DNA of 64,000 bases from Botryotinia globosa (Eukaryota; Ascomycota; Leotiomycetes; Helotiales; Sclerotiniaceae), in NCBI GenBank assembly GCA_014898425.1, contig RCSZ01000002.1, positions 310,001-374,000 on the forward strand. The letters are read 5' to 3'. The notes beneath the pieces are model-generated. The model saw only the letters and a list, made by a program, of their open reading frames with translations, was not told the origin of the DNA and did not search any database. Position 1 is the stretch's first letter; the number at the start of each line of letters is the position of its first letter. Position numbers and translations under genes: made by a program. Of the stretch, positions 11,620-22,766 are shown piece after piece.

Positions 11620-14600
11620 TTATTTTATAAATCCAGAATTAATTACAAAATTATTTTCCAAAAAGATTATCAATCAAAATTTGGATTATTATATAATCTA
11701 TTTGAATATAAATTTGAGGTGTTTAGGAAATATATTACAAAAATATTTGTATTAGGATTTATAAAATTATCAAAATCAAAAATAAAAATATTGCTTTTAT
11801 TTATATATAAAAAAAACATTAAGGAATTATATTTATATATAGATTTTAGAAATATAAATAATAATATAATATCAAATCGATATTCTATTTTATTTATTTT
11901 GGAGATACTGAATTGTTTTAGAAAAGCAAAGATATTTATAAAACTTGATTTATATAGAGTTTACAATTTAATAAGAATTTATTCAGATAATAAATAGAAA
12001 ACGGCTTTTTATATATGTTTTGAATTATTTGAGTATTTAGTATTATTATTCGATTTGTATAATGCTTTAGTTATTTTTCAAATATATATTGATTAATATC
12101 TATAAGAATTTATTAATAAATTAGTTATTATATATTTGAATAATATTTTAATTTATTTGAAAAATGAAAAAGATTATAAATCTTATATAAAACAAATCTT
12201 AGAAAAGCTATTAGAATAAAAACTATTTTATAAACTTAAAAAATACTAATTCAATATAAAAGAAATGGAATTCTTAGATTATATTGTTTTAAATAAAAGA
12301 ATCGCTATAGATTAAATTAAGGTTAATTTAATTATGAAATAATCAATATTAAAGTCAATACAAAAAGTACTATTATTCTTAGAGTTTTGTAATTTCTATA
12401 AGCATTTTATATTTAATTATAATAATATTATATTATTAATAACAAATAATACAAAAAAAAGGAAAAAATTCGAATAAATTAAAGATTACAAAAAAGCTTT
12501 TAATATATTTAAAATTATTTTTATCAAAGCTTTATTATTATATCATTTTATTGTAATATTAATCTGTTTTTTGGAAATGAATATATTTATTAGAATATTA
12601 TATAAAATATTATTACAAATTCAAAAAGATATATATAAATATTCAATTATATTTTATTTCTGAAAGTTAATATTGATGGAGATAAATTATATAATATTCG
12701 ATTAAGAATTATTTATAATAATAAAATCTATCAAATATTAGTATTATTTTTTGGAAAAAGTTTAATATTAAATAATCATTATTTCTGATTATAATAATCT
12801 AAAGTATTTTATAATCTTTAGAATTTTTATAAGAAGATAAGCTAGATAGATAGTAATATTATCAATAATCGATTATATTATTGTATATAGATTAAGGAAA
12901 AGAAATCTTGTTGATAGTTTTTTAAGAAGAGTGAATTATTAATATAAGGTAGTAAAATTAATATCTCTTTTGAAACTATAAGAATAAATTATGGAATTAT
13001 TGTTATTATTAGATAATTAATTTAATATATTATATTTAATTGAAAATATTGTAAAAAAGGAAATCGAGGAAAATATATTATATATATTTAAAGAATTATA
13101 AGAAATAGATGAGAATTATATTAATATAAAGAGGATCGAATTCCTTATTATATTTTAGATTAAGAAAATATTAAAGGAAAATCTAAGCGATATTTAAAAA
13201 AGTTTAGAGTAATAATTAAATTTTATTGATTCAATTTGATATTATCAATAATCATATTTCGATTCAATAGAAATTCAATTCAATTTGAAAAAGGGATTGT
13301 AATATTACAATAAAACAAGATTATTTATTTTAATAAATAAAATATTATAAAAAGATTTAATAAAAAAATTCTACAATTCCTTAATTATAGAATATTTTGA
13401 TAAAAATAGAATAATTAGAATAATAAAAAGAATATTGTATTGATAAAGAATAGATATAGATATTAAAGATTATATATACTTGTATTTAACTTATTAGTAC
13501 AACAAATTATTATATATAATAATTACTAAAGAATTAATTTCAATATCTATTTCAAATAGATTATAGAAAAATATAATATTGAATTTGATTATAAATTTAC
13601 TAATATTAAAATTCAAAATAGATTTTAATAATAAAGAAAAAGGAAATATATAATTATATTTTATTTATAATATTATATTAAATATAATTTATAAAATAAT
13701 AAAAAAGATAAAATTCTTATTATATAAAAAGGATATAATATCAATTCAATTTACTTACCTTTTTTTAAAAAAGATATTTATAAAATACAGAATACTAAAT
13801 TCTATTATTATAAATAGAGTAGATTTATTTATAAATATATTCTAAATAATACTTATAAAGCACCTAGATATAATTCGAAAATTATTTATAGTATTTTATT
13901 TATAAATAGATAATTTAATTAAAAGATTAAATCAGATTATAAAAATATATTTTAAAATATATATTAATTATAAATAAAACAATTGGGTAGATCTATTATA
14001 TTTAATAGAATATATATATAATTCGATTTCTATTTCAAATATTAAATTATTATTTTTCAAAGTAAATAGAAAAAACATTTTATTATTTTAGATTATTATA
14101 ATTATAAATAAAAGATTAGAAAATACAAAACAATTAATAAAGAAATTAAAAGAATTGTATTAATAATTAATAGAAGATTTGATATATATATAAAATATAT
14201 AAGCAAAATATTATAATACAAAATACTATTTATTATTATTCAATATTGAAGATTAAATATAACTATTCTATAAGAATCTGATAATAAATCGAAAATATGA
14301 AAAGCTAGAGCCCAAAAAATTAAGACCTTTTAAAATATTCAAAAATATTGATTTATAAAACTATCAAATCAAACTCCCAATATTCTATAAATATTATAAT
14401 ATTTTTTATATAAATTTATTAATATTATATAAAACAATAAAAAGAATAAACAAATCCAAAGATATATTGAAATCATTTGTAATAAAAATAGTTACAAACA
14501 AGACTTATAAAAATAAAATATTAAAATAAGAAATAAAAAGAATTCTAGATTCAAGAATATATAGATGCTAAAGAAAACTATAATATTAAATATATTGAAA

Positions 14601-14690
14601 AGATTATTTTTAAAATAAAAATAATTAGCAATTACTAAAAGATTTAAAAAACTTTAAAAAAGAGATTATAGAATTTTATAAAAAAAAATC
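11620..14690 (+). pseudogene. Degenerate pol of inner retrotransposon (RT, integrase, chromodomain)
   Basis: The reverse transcriptase begins near 11700, and its longest open stretch is 11719-11997 (LYIDFRNINN block, then IFIKLDLYRVYNLI). The catalytic box reads YLNN at 12133-12144, the same loss as in the outer copy. Integrase traces occupy about 13470-14090, the GPY-like module about 14310-14440, and the chromodomain (KRILDSRIY start) about 14530-14690. Frames are interrupted by stops typical of RIP. No active enzyme can be made. Confidence 0.75.
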
Positions 14691-14880
14691 TTTTGTTTTA
14701 AACAGAATTATAAAAGAATAATTATATCAATTTTATTTTTATTTTTTTAAAAAAAGAAAACTTAATAAAACCTAAAAGAATTATAATTAATCTCTATTTA
14801 CAAAATATATTATGAATATTAAATTATAATTATTTATTAATTAATAGCTATAATTCAGATTTGATAATATAATTATTTAT

Positions 14881-15062
14881 CAAAAAAAAAAAAAAAAAAA
14901 AAAATTTCAAATTTGTTTAAATCGAAAGTGAATATCGATTGTATATCCCAAGATAAGGGATATAGGGTGGCTAGCAGATATTAGGGCAGAGTTTACAATA
15001 TAGATAAAAATGTGTAGAGTAAATCTCACTTTCAAGTAAAAAAAAAAAAAAAAAAAAAAAAA
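14881..15062 (+). repeat. Two poly(A) runs around a conserved post-pol segment
   Basis: Runs of more than 20 A lie at about 14884-14904 and 15039-15062. The outer copy has no such run at the first site and an (AAATA)n tract at the second (about 7860-7885). They flank a segment conserved between copies (about 14925-15030, less AT-rich than its surroundings). They look like slippage expansion after insertion. Confidence 0.6.
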
Positions 15063-15098
15063 ACTGTAGCTTTCGTTTTAGTGCAGTTAGGCGGAAAA

Positions 15099-16830
15099 AT
15101 GGATCCTCAATTGTTATCATCGATCTATAAATTTAAAGTTTTATTAAAAAATCATATTTCCCAATCAATATTACAATACAATAAACTATAAATAAAAAAA
15201 CAAATTATTAAATAGCTTTTTCATTATAACTTAAATTATTATTATCATTTATTTAAAAACAAAAATCAATATAAAAATAAAATAGCGAATATAACCAATT
15301 CAAACGAATTTGATATTATTCTAAAAGCAAAAGCAAAGCTAATTTTATTGTATATATTTTAAATTCAAATCGGAATATGGAAAGAAGAAATCGAATATTT
15401 ATTTATTATAAATTTTGAAAGAGAAAATAAGAAATATTAAAAAAAAATAAAGTGAATAATTATTAAAATATATAGAAAAATATGGATTTGATTTTAATTA
15501 AACTTTTGATTGAATAATTATAAGCAAATATAGATATTAATAATAGCTCTTAATATATTCGAATCTAGATATAAGAAATTTAATTAAAAGAATTAGAAAA
15601 ATCAAAATATAATAATAAAAATGTTTTTAGAATATAATCAAGTAATGATTTATAAAGTATACAAAAAGTATATCAAATACTAAGGATTTGTTTTATTAAT
15701 CTTTAATAAATTAAAAGGATTTATAGGAATTGTTTTTATTGAATAATAACAAAAATAATTATTAAATAAAAACAATACAAAAATAAAACCTAGAAATAAT
15801 CTAGGATCATTTTGTGAAATCAATAATAATTATATTTATAATATTATAGAAAACTAGGAAATAGATAATATTATATTAAAAAATCAGGGTATAATTACAA
15901 AAAAAAACAATTTAAATCATTAATATTTGAATAATGAATTTGAATGATTTATATTGAAATTTATAGAAAAATTAATTAAAAACAATATCGAGTACCTTTA
16001 TAAGGGAATTAATAATTTATATTAATTAATACAACAATATAGTGAAAATATAGAATAAGATTTTTTACAATAAATTTTTTATTAATAAAATATTATATAT
16101 AGATTTGATTCAAAATTAAATAAATTAGAAAAAGTTAGTAATAATATAAATATAATTTGCAAATATTTGCAAATAGATTTGTATATATAAAAGGAAAGAA
16201 AACTAGCAAAACAAAAGAAGAAAATCCTAAAAACTATAGGCTTTAAATTATATTATAAAAATTTATAACAAAAAGTCCTGATATTTATCAAAATCTGTTT
16301 AAATAAAATAATTCCGTATATAAGTTTTATTAATAAATTATAGAAATTTGTATAAAATGATTTGATAATTATAAATAATTTATTTATTTATAAAGATTAT
16401 ATATAGAAAGTATTGATAAATTATAATACAAAGGATATAAACTTTTGCAAAGTAATTAATATAGAGATTATAATATAATTAGTTTAGAATTATTTATATA
16501 ATTAATATCAATTATAGAATATAATATAATTAAATAAAGAAATTATATATTATTTATTAAAAAAAGAAAAGGGTTTCGAATTAATCGAATCTCTTCGAAT
16601 TTGTACTATAATATTCAGTTTATTATTACAAAATGATAAGTATAATATTAATATATTAATTATTCAATTAAAAAATCAAGTTTTGAATAATATCAATAGA
16701 AATGAAAACCATCACTCAATAGAAAAGAAAATCTATTATTATTATTATCAAGAGTTAATAATACAAAGCCTGATATTGAATAAACTTTAAATAATAATTA
16801 GGAAAAATCCAAATAATATATAGAATCCCT
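15099..16830 (+). pseudogene. Possible extra ORF between pol and 3' LTR of inner retrotransposon
   Basis: A frame begins ATGGATCCTCAA at 15099 and can be followed for roughly 570 codons. Its stops are mostly TAA or TAG and appear less frequent than I would expect by chance at this base composition (my estimate by eye). At several sites the inner copy keeps CAA where the outer copy has TAA. The virtual product is rich in Lys, Asn and Ile because of AT mutation, and I recognise no domain. It may be a third retrotransposon ORF or only a long untranslated region. Confidence 0.35.
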
Positions 16831-16944
16831 TTTCCAATTAATTAATGAATTTCCTTTGTTTTATTTACAATTAAACCTTGGTTTTTATTAAATAATTATT
16901 AATATAATAATAATATTAATAGTAGTGAATTTACAATTATTATA

Positions 16945-17032
16945 GATAATTTGGGATATAAAGTATTATAGTTATAAGGATAATTTGGGATATAAAGTAT
17001 TATGATTATAGGGGCAATTTGGGATCTAATTA
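16945..17032 (+). repeat. Subterminal tandem repeat before 3' LTR (inner element)
   Basis: A ~34-bp unit containing AATTTGGGATATAAAGTATT occurs twice, followed by a partial third unit ending in GGGATCT. The same array is at 18273-18356 in the outer copy, so it belongs to the family. Confidence 0.75.
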
Positions 17033-17120
17033 ATAAGGTTTTTTACAATTCTTTTTCTTTAGTATTAGTTTTCTATTGTTAATGAAATGATTAGGGGCTT
17101 ATTTACAAAATGGGGGTGAT

Positions 17121-17280
17121 TGTAAAAGTGTATGGACTCTCTATACACATGACCAGCTATACTAGCCATTTTAACTAGTTTTTCAAGTATAAGTTGGAAG
17201 CCTTACTTTCAACTTTCTTTTAGATCTTTATCAATAACTAAACCATTAAAACGACTCCTTTTCAGTTCATAGTCCTCACA
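17121..17280 (+). repeat. 3' LTR of inner retrotransposon
   Basis: It starts TGTAAAAG and ends AGTCCTCACA, followed directly by the AAATC target copy. It carries more G-to-A change in its first 40 bases than the 5' LTR at 8786. Confidence 0.85.
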
Positions 17281-18272
17281 AAATCTATAAAAAAATTAAC
17301 TAAAAATAATATCAAGCACCTCCATAATAAAATTAATAATTTATATCAATTGATATAATAATATAGTGAAAATATAAAATAAGATTTTTTATAATAAATT
17401 TTTTGCTAATGAAATATTATATATAGATTTAATCTAAAATCAAACAAACCAGAGAAAATTAATAGTAATATAAGCATAGTCTATGAATATTTGTAGATAG
17501 ATTTATATATACAAAAGGAAAGAAAATTAATAAAGTAAATAAACAAAATTCTAAAAGCTATAAATTTTAAATCATATTATAAAGACTTACAACAAAAAAT
17601 CCCAATATTTATCAAAATCTATTCAGATAAAGCGACTTTATATATAAATTTTATTAATAAATTATAGAAATTTGTGTAGAATAATTTAATGGTTATAAAT
17701 AATTTATTTATTTATAAAAACTATATATAGAAAATATTAATAAATTATAATATAAAAAATATAAATTCTTATAAAATAATTAATATAAAGATTATAATAT
17801 AATTAACCTGGAATCATTTATATAATTGATATCAATTATAGGATGTAATATAATTAAATAAAAAAGTTATATATCATTTGTTAAAAAAAAAAAGAGTTTC
17901 GAATTAATTGAATCTTTTTGAATTTGTACTATAATATTTAGTTTGTTGTTATAAAATAATAAATATAATACTAATGTACTAATTATTTAGTTAAAAAATC
18001 AAATCTTGAATAATATTAATAAAAATAGAGATTATTATTCGATAAGAGAGAGAGTTTATTATTATTATTACCAAAAGTTAATAATACAAAGTCTAATATT
18101 GGGTGAATTTTAAATAATAATTAAAAAAAATCTAGGTGATATATAAAGTCCTTTTCCAATTAATTAATAAATTTCCTTTATTTTATTTATAATCAAATCT
18201 TAATTTTTACTAAACAATTATCAATATAATAATATCAATAGTAGCAAATTTATAATTATTATGAATAATAAA

Positions 18273-18356
18273 GATAATTTGGGATATAAAGTATTATGGT
18301 TATAAGAATAATTTGGGATATAAAGTATTATGGTTATGAGGGTAATTTGGGATCTA
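18273..18356 (+). repeat. Subterminal tandem repeat before 3' LTR (outer element)
   Basis: This is the counterpart of 16945-17032: two full units and one partial unit of the AATTTGGGATATAAAG repeat. Confidence 0.75.
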
Positions 18357-18455
18357 ATTAATAAGGTTTTTTGTAATTTTTTATTTTTTATTTTTTAATA
18401 TTAATTTCTATTATTAATAAAATGATTAGGGGTTTATTTATAAAATAGGAGTGAT

Positions 18456-18616
18456 TGTAAGAGTGTATAAACCCTTTTTGTATGTAATTGGTTATATTAG
18501 CTATTTTAGTTAATTTTTTCAAGTATAAGTTGGAAGCCTCGCTTTCAATTTTCTTTTAGATTTTTATTAATAACTAAACTATTAAAACAACTCCTTTTTA
18601 GTTCATAGTCCTTACA
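18456..18616 (+). repeat. 3' LTR of outer retrotransposon
   Basis: It starts TGTAAGAG and ends AGTCCTTACA, followed by the TAAAT target copy at 18617-18621. It is the most heavily decayed of the five LTR copies. Confidence 0.85.
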
Positions 18617-18621
18617 TAAAT

Positions 18622-18744
18622 TTTTATTAAATTGGATTCAATATTGATAGAGATATTGATAGATCAAAAAAGTGATTTTTGATATAAAAAGGTGATCTAA
18701 AAGAGGGGTGACTCGAAAGTAGGGTGGTCGACTTATATGTTCGC
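18622..18744 (-). repeat. Right terminal inverted repeat of DNA element, outer portion
   Basis: Read on the minus strand from 18744 it matches 706 onward, including TAAGTCGACCA, CCTACTTTCG and ATATCTCTATCAATATT blocks. It continues at 1414 on the far side of the retrotransposon insertion. Confidence 0.75.
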
Positions 18745-18747
18745 TTA

Positions 18748-20096
18748 TTCCATCTAGTTCATCGAGCACCACCAAGTGGTGTCCTATCAATGAAATCAAG
18801 ATATCAAATATGCAAAGGATAACCGAGCGGTCTAGGCTGCTTCCCTTGAGAAAGCGATCGTGAAATACTTCTACTTGTCGAATATATAACCAGAGAAATT
18901 CTCATGGCCGATTGTTAAAGCAGTCCGTGACCTCCGAATAGACCCAAACGAAGACCTTTCTGCCTTCGATTATTTTGATCTTGGGTTGCAGGGGTATTAA
19001 TAAGACAAAACAAAAGCCATGGGTTGAGAAAAGAAAGGCACTGGTTTAAAAGAAAAGAGAGGGAATGAAACTATATAAGCAAAAAACGAAGCGCGGTGAG
19101 GGAATAAGTATTAGCGCGGAGAGACACAGAGGTATGTTATAATGATATTATTCGCGCAAACTTTTCTTTCTTTCATGAAATGTAGGGCGACTTCTAAATC
19201 TTCAATTTTCGCGATAACTCAAATAGGCACTCTGACTTTTGGAGCTAGATTGGGAATCTTGGATAGAAACTTATGTGTACATTTCCTGAATTCTTATTAA
19301 AGAGATCTTGGTTTGATATCCTGATCTAAGATCTGTTCAATCAAAACTTATAACAAGAGAAGCGAGTGTGTTCTGTAATCTAGTATTTATTATCTTTGTC
19401 TTTGAAAATTTACATCTGCCGATGTGTCCGGTTCTCTCATTGATAATTCAGCATCTAAGTTTGAATCCACTACTTACATGAAAGTTGGATGTCACAATTG
19501 ATTTATCGATATCCCACATTATCTTTGCGCAATGATCGATGAACTAGATGTGCAACCTCTGAGACAGTATTTACTAATGTATACTCCATTTTGTTTTGAA
19601 TGTATTTACCCCGAGGAGTTATAATTGCAAAATTGTCTAATATCAAAGGAAAACCTAGAAAGGCACACTCTTTGACTTGGTTTCAACAGTAGTCAATGAC
19701 CGGACTTAAAAGCATGTATTATAGAAGTGCTCTTAGCCAATATGATACAATTCTACGCAAAGCAAATTTAGCCAAAACGAGCAATGAGAAATTCACAAAA
19801 ATAAAATTTAATCAACCATTCTCACACGACACGGAAACTAAAACGTCTTGAATGAAATTTCGTTCAAGATTCATAGGCGCCTGTCTTACTACTGTATGCT
19901 AATCATTACCATATCAAAGAAAAAAATCCATTTAAACTTCAAAAAGCCAACTCAATGCAAAACGAACTCCATAAGGAAAAATAGAAAAAATCACAAATCA
20001 AAAACACCAAACGCTATGCAAGTAAATCCCTCTGCTCTACTCCCGAGTCCCGCCATCCCTTACAAATCTCAGATACCTACCTGTGGATTACCACGC
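18748..20096. other. Intergenic region right of the transposon block
   Basis: Base composition returns to ordinary values. No supported gene is seen on either strand. Apart from a tRNA-like remnant near 18813, the right part probably holds the 3' untranslated region of the minus-strand cupredoxin gene. Confidence 0.5.
18813..18885 (+). pseudogene. tRNA-Ser/Leu-like remnant
   Basis: The block ACCGAGCGGTCTAGGC (from about 18822) closely resembles the D-arm / A-box of class II (Ser/Leu) tRNAs. A TTGA-containing loop lies at the expected anticodon position. The B-box region reads TTGTCGAATAT instead of a GGTTCGAATCC-type sequence. I cannot pair an acceptor stem. It is best seen as a decayed tRNA gene or a chance similarity. 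Confidence 0.25.
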
Positions 20097-21137
20097 TTAT
20101 GCCTGGAACGATCTTCTCTTGATGGAAGGATACTTGTAAATAGGAGTATATGTCGCCTCCTCAGAAATTGTCGAGGAGTATCCAGAGGGAGCTGGAACCC
20201 CACTGATCCAAGATCCAGTCTTAGTAACGTAAGTACCAGTCGGAGCTGGAACGCCGGTGATATATCCAGTTTCAGAGGGAAACACTGTGGAGTTACCGCT
20301 ATTCTTTGCTTTTTCTAAGAAAGTATCGAATCTACCAGCGGGATTGATACCAAGGACCATGCCGGATTGACAATGTGATTTTGGATTTGCTTGAGCACAG
20401 TAGAACCAAATTGGCGTGTTTGCGTTGACAACGAAATCGCGGGTGATATTGGTAGCGTTGGTGGGATTCAATTGATTGAAGCCAGTATCGAAACCACCGT
20501 TGAAGTTGCAGGGGGTATTGAAGTTGGATTGGATAACGGTGTGGTTTCTGGCAAGGAACTTGAATCGGATGATATCACCCACGTTGGCGTTAATTTGGTT
20601 TGGAGAGTAAACATTGAGACCTTTATCGCCTACAGTCACATGATGGATTTCGCCATACGAGTTACCGGTCTCAGTGCTGTGGGGCGAGGTAGTGGTGGTT
20701 TGGATGGGAGGAGTTGGAGTATAAGTGATGCTATCGGTGACAGTAGTAGTTTTTGTCACATGAAAACCATCAATGATGATGATCGTGATATCGACAATGC
20801 TAACGTCGATTACAATGTCGTTCTCATAGGTAGTAACGGTACAATGCTTTTTGTTCCCGGTACCGGTTGGGTAAATCCAGACTGTGGACTTGGTCTCTCC
20901 ATCATAATTGACAGAGGTCACCGTCCCATCTGCTGTGGTAATATATTTTGATGTAATGGGATAGCCTAAAGTAGTGGTGGGGTAATATGGACCAGATCCT
21001 CCTTCGGTGATCGTGACAGTCTGGGTGACAGTGGACGGGGGAGCGCCAGAATATACAACTGGAACAGTTTCAGTATACAGCTGAGCGGAAGCAAGAGCCA
21101 GAAAACTGCTCACGGTGGAAATGCTTGAGAGCTTCAT
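20097..21137 (-). CDS. Secreted serine/threonine-rich protein with cupredoxin domain
   Basis: This intronless gene of 346 residues has a signal peptide (MKLSSISTVSSFLALASA, cleavage near 18-19). A Thr/Ser-rich region follows to about 160, then a cupredoxin fold at about 164-275. The four positions expected for a type 1 copper site are present: His199 in NHTV, Cys247 in FYC, His255 in SHC and Met260. This architecture matches the fungal extracellular serine-rich protein family (phytocyanin-like). A Pro/Gly/Ser/Thr-rich tail follows and ends in basic residues. No clear GPI-anchor signal is seen. The protein is probably secreted or wall-associated; the function is not known, and copper binding is inferred. 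The long antisense frame at 20391-20951 mirrors this gene and is not a separate call. Confidence 0.85.
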   Translation of the reverse strand: MKLSSISTVSSFLALASAQLYTETVPVVYSGAPPSTVTQTVTITEGGSGPYYPTTTLGYPITSKYITTADGTVTSVNYDGETKSTVWIYPTGTGNKKHCTVTTYENDIVIDVSIVDITIIIIDGFHVTKTTTVTDSITYTPTPPIQTTTTSPHSTETGNSYGEIHHVTVGDKGLNVYSPNQINANVGDIIRFKFLARNHTVIQSNFNTPCNFNGGFDTGFNQLNPTNATNITRDFVVNANTPIWFYCAQANPKSHCQSGMVLGINPAGRFDTFLEKAKNSGNSTVFPSETGYITGVPAPTGTYVTKTGSWISGVPAPSGYSSTISEEATYTPIYKYPSIKRRSFQA

Positions 21138-22766
21138 GATGGAACGAACTAAAATAAAATTATGGAAAAAGACAGTAAGGGCGTATTACAAGTTTGAAGA
21201 TCAAAACAAGAGAGAAAATCTAACGATTGTAGTAAGGAGAAACTGAGAATACGAAAGCAAGTAGGAAACTGAAGAGGATGCAGAATGAGATGAGGAACGA
21301 AAATGTGACGAAGAACCTTCATCTACTTATGTGAAGTTGCTTCTGGGACGGCAACATTGAGATGTCATTCTTGCCACTGTAGGGCTGATATCAGAATATA
21401 GCACCAGCCTCTCGCATAGGAACTTTTCCGAAGGCTGTGTTCATATCTAGAGCCAACATCTCCTATCAAGCCAATGATCATTGGCGATGAAAAGACCTTC
21501 GATGAATTGTTTGGTCGAAATAGATTGAGGGTCACATTCCCTTTTTCACTATTCCAGATCGTAAACCTTAGATGAAAATCTCAAAATACCATGATTCTCA
21601 AGATTCTGACCACTCGGCTTCAAGATTGGCCTTGAGTGGCGTTTGGTGCAAATGCTCCAAGTCAGCACCCAGCATAAGCATTTATTCTTGGCGGGTGGCC
21701 TTCCGTTGGACAAACCGTATCATTGGAAGATGGAAAACACGTGACACACTCCCAATTGACATGAGCGGTTGTAGTGATAACAGCCACGCTGAGCCGTGTG
21801 TGAGACTTGATGCTTGGCAAGAGCGACCCGAATATTTGCTCTTGACATGGACATTGAGGGTTACTGAATGAGAACACTGGCGCTAGTAGCTCTGGCAATA
21901 AAATAATCATACCAAATGATAGTCGTTTGGCCGTCAAAATATTATTCCGCTCTCTCGAACTACAATGCAGAGTATTCTTCTGTTCAAAATAACCACGTGA
22001 CTCTCGTGCTCCATTCCCAATGTGCGTATAATCCGACAAAAATCCGATGTCTCAGATCAAAAGCTTGAATCATCAAGGTTTCTAAAATAAGCTTTGGCAG
22101 ACGCACGCCTTGACCCACACATGTTTACGACGAGAGCCAGATCTTTCCAAACAGTCTTTTTCTCTGGTCTTTCAAGCTTCGCCCAAAGTACGAAGATTAG
22201 ATGATTGTTTACATCAGACAACTGATATCTGTAGATATTCTCGCTTACTTAACACTCCATTCATCTTGAATAGGAGCAACTGAAATTGTGGTCACCGGAG
22301 AGTAGCAGCTGCTAATGAATTACTCGAGTACGCAATGATAGATTGCAAAGCAGACCCTGCTTCCCTAGCATTCAAAATGATCAATCTCTCTTGTCTCAAG
22401 CCTTACTTGGAAACCCCTCGTAAATATGGGAAGATCTAGCCTTATTGATATGGATCCTGATTCATCATCGGATTGATCACATCCCACACAAATACTCCTT
22501 GCGCTAGCGTGAAGCCCCGTAACTAGGGGTTCTAAAAGTAACCATCAAAAATAATGTGGGTTCATATAAAGTCAAAGTATGGGCTAGCTATTCTTCTGTC
22601 AACTTCGTTCCGTTTGTGTTCTTCTCTTTTGGCTGTATCGCAGCGTTTCCTTCTTTTCGAGATTTTAATTTGGCTTTGTGGGTAAGGAGTATATGTAGAG
22701 GAATTGGCATTCTGATAAGTGTTGAACATGTCTACGGGTTTGGCATCATGGAGCTTCGGGAGTAGA
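21138..22766. other. Intergenic region, probable shared upstream region
   Basis: The region lies between two divergent genes (minus-strand cupredoxin, plus-strand DUF5672), so it should contain both promoters. Open frames at 21572-21871 (+) and 21662-22039 (-) overlap each other and show no recognisable domain. I see no repeat or RNA gene. Confidence 0.45.

Larger units (their letters stand above)
8786..17280 (+). mobile_element. Inner Ty3/gypsy (chromovirus) LTR retrotransposon, full length, degenerate
   Basis: LTRs of 160 bp lie at 8786-8945 and 17121-17280. The 5-bp target duplication AAATC is at 8781-8785 and 17281-17285. The flanks rejoin to a sequence that is uninterrupted inside this same element at about 15945-15975, so the element landed inside a sister copy. 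Total length is 8,495 bp. Gag, reverse transcriptase, integrase and chromodomain lie at the same relative places as in the outer copy, all with stops. It must be younger than the outer insertion. A purine-rich stretch (about 17107-17119) directly before the 3' LTR could be the polypurine tract. Confidence 0.85.
1415..18616 (+). mobile_element. Outer Ty3/gypsy (chromovirus) LTR retrotransposon, degenerate, interrupted
   Basis: A 161-bp LTR at 1415-1575 pairs with one at 18456-18616, and TAAAT flanks both outer ends (1410-1414 and 18617-18621). The internal region is split at 8785/17281 by a second copy of the same element. A solo LTR is inserted at 7585-7744. Without these insertions the element is about 8.5 kb, the same as the inner copy. 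Order along the + strand: gag-like frame with a zinc knuckle, reverse transcriptase, integrase, GPY-like module, chromodomain, then a long post-pol region. Stops occur throughout and the reverse transcriptase catalytic aspartates are lost. AT richness and C-to-T / G-to-A differences between copies point to RIP. Confidence 0.85.
706..18744. mobile_element. DNA transposon with long terminal inverted repeats, split by LTR retrotransposons
   Basis: The sequence from 706 inward and the reverse complement from 18744 inward match for about 275 bp. The right arm is interrupted by the outer retrotransposon: it runs 18744 to 18622 and resumes at 1414 down to about 1261. Removing that insertion and one copy of its TAAAT target duplication leaves an element of about 832 bp with a ~280 bp AT-rich middle (981-1260) and no coding potential. 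The ends begin GCG, and TTA flanks both sides (703-705 and 18745-18747), which would suit a 3-bp target duplication of PIF/Harbinger type. The superfamily is not certain. It is non-autonomous, foldback-like and the oldest layer of the nest. Confidence 0.75.

Noticed and set aside
20391..20951. 186-codon plus-strand frame opposite the cupredoxin gene
   Set aside because: It is a mirror of a well-supported coding sequence and has no recognisable domain.
21572..22039. Overlapping open frames on both strands between the cupredoxin and DUF5672 genes
   Set aside because: They have no domain, signal or codon pattern, and overlap each other.
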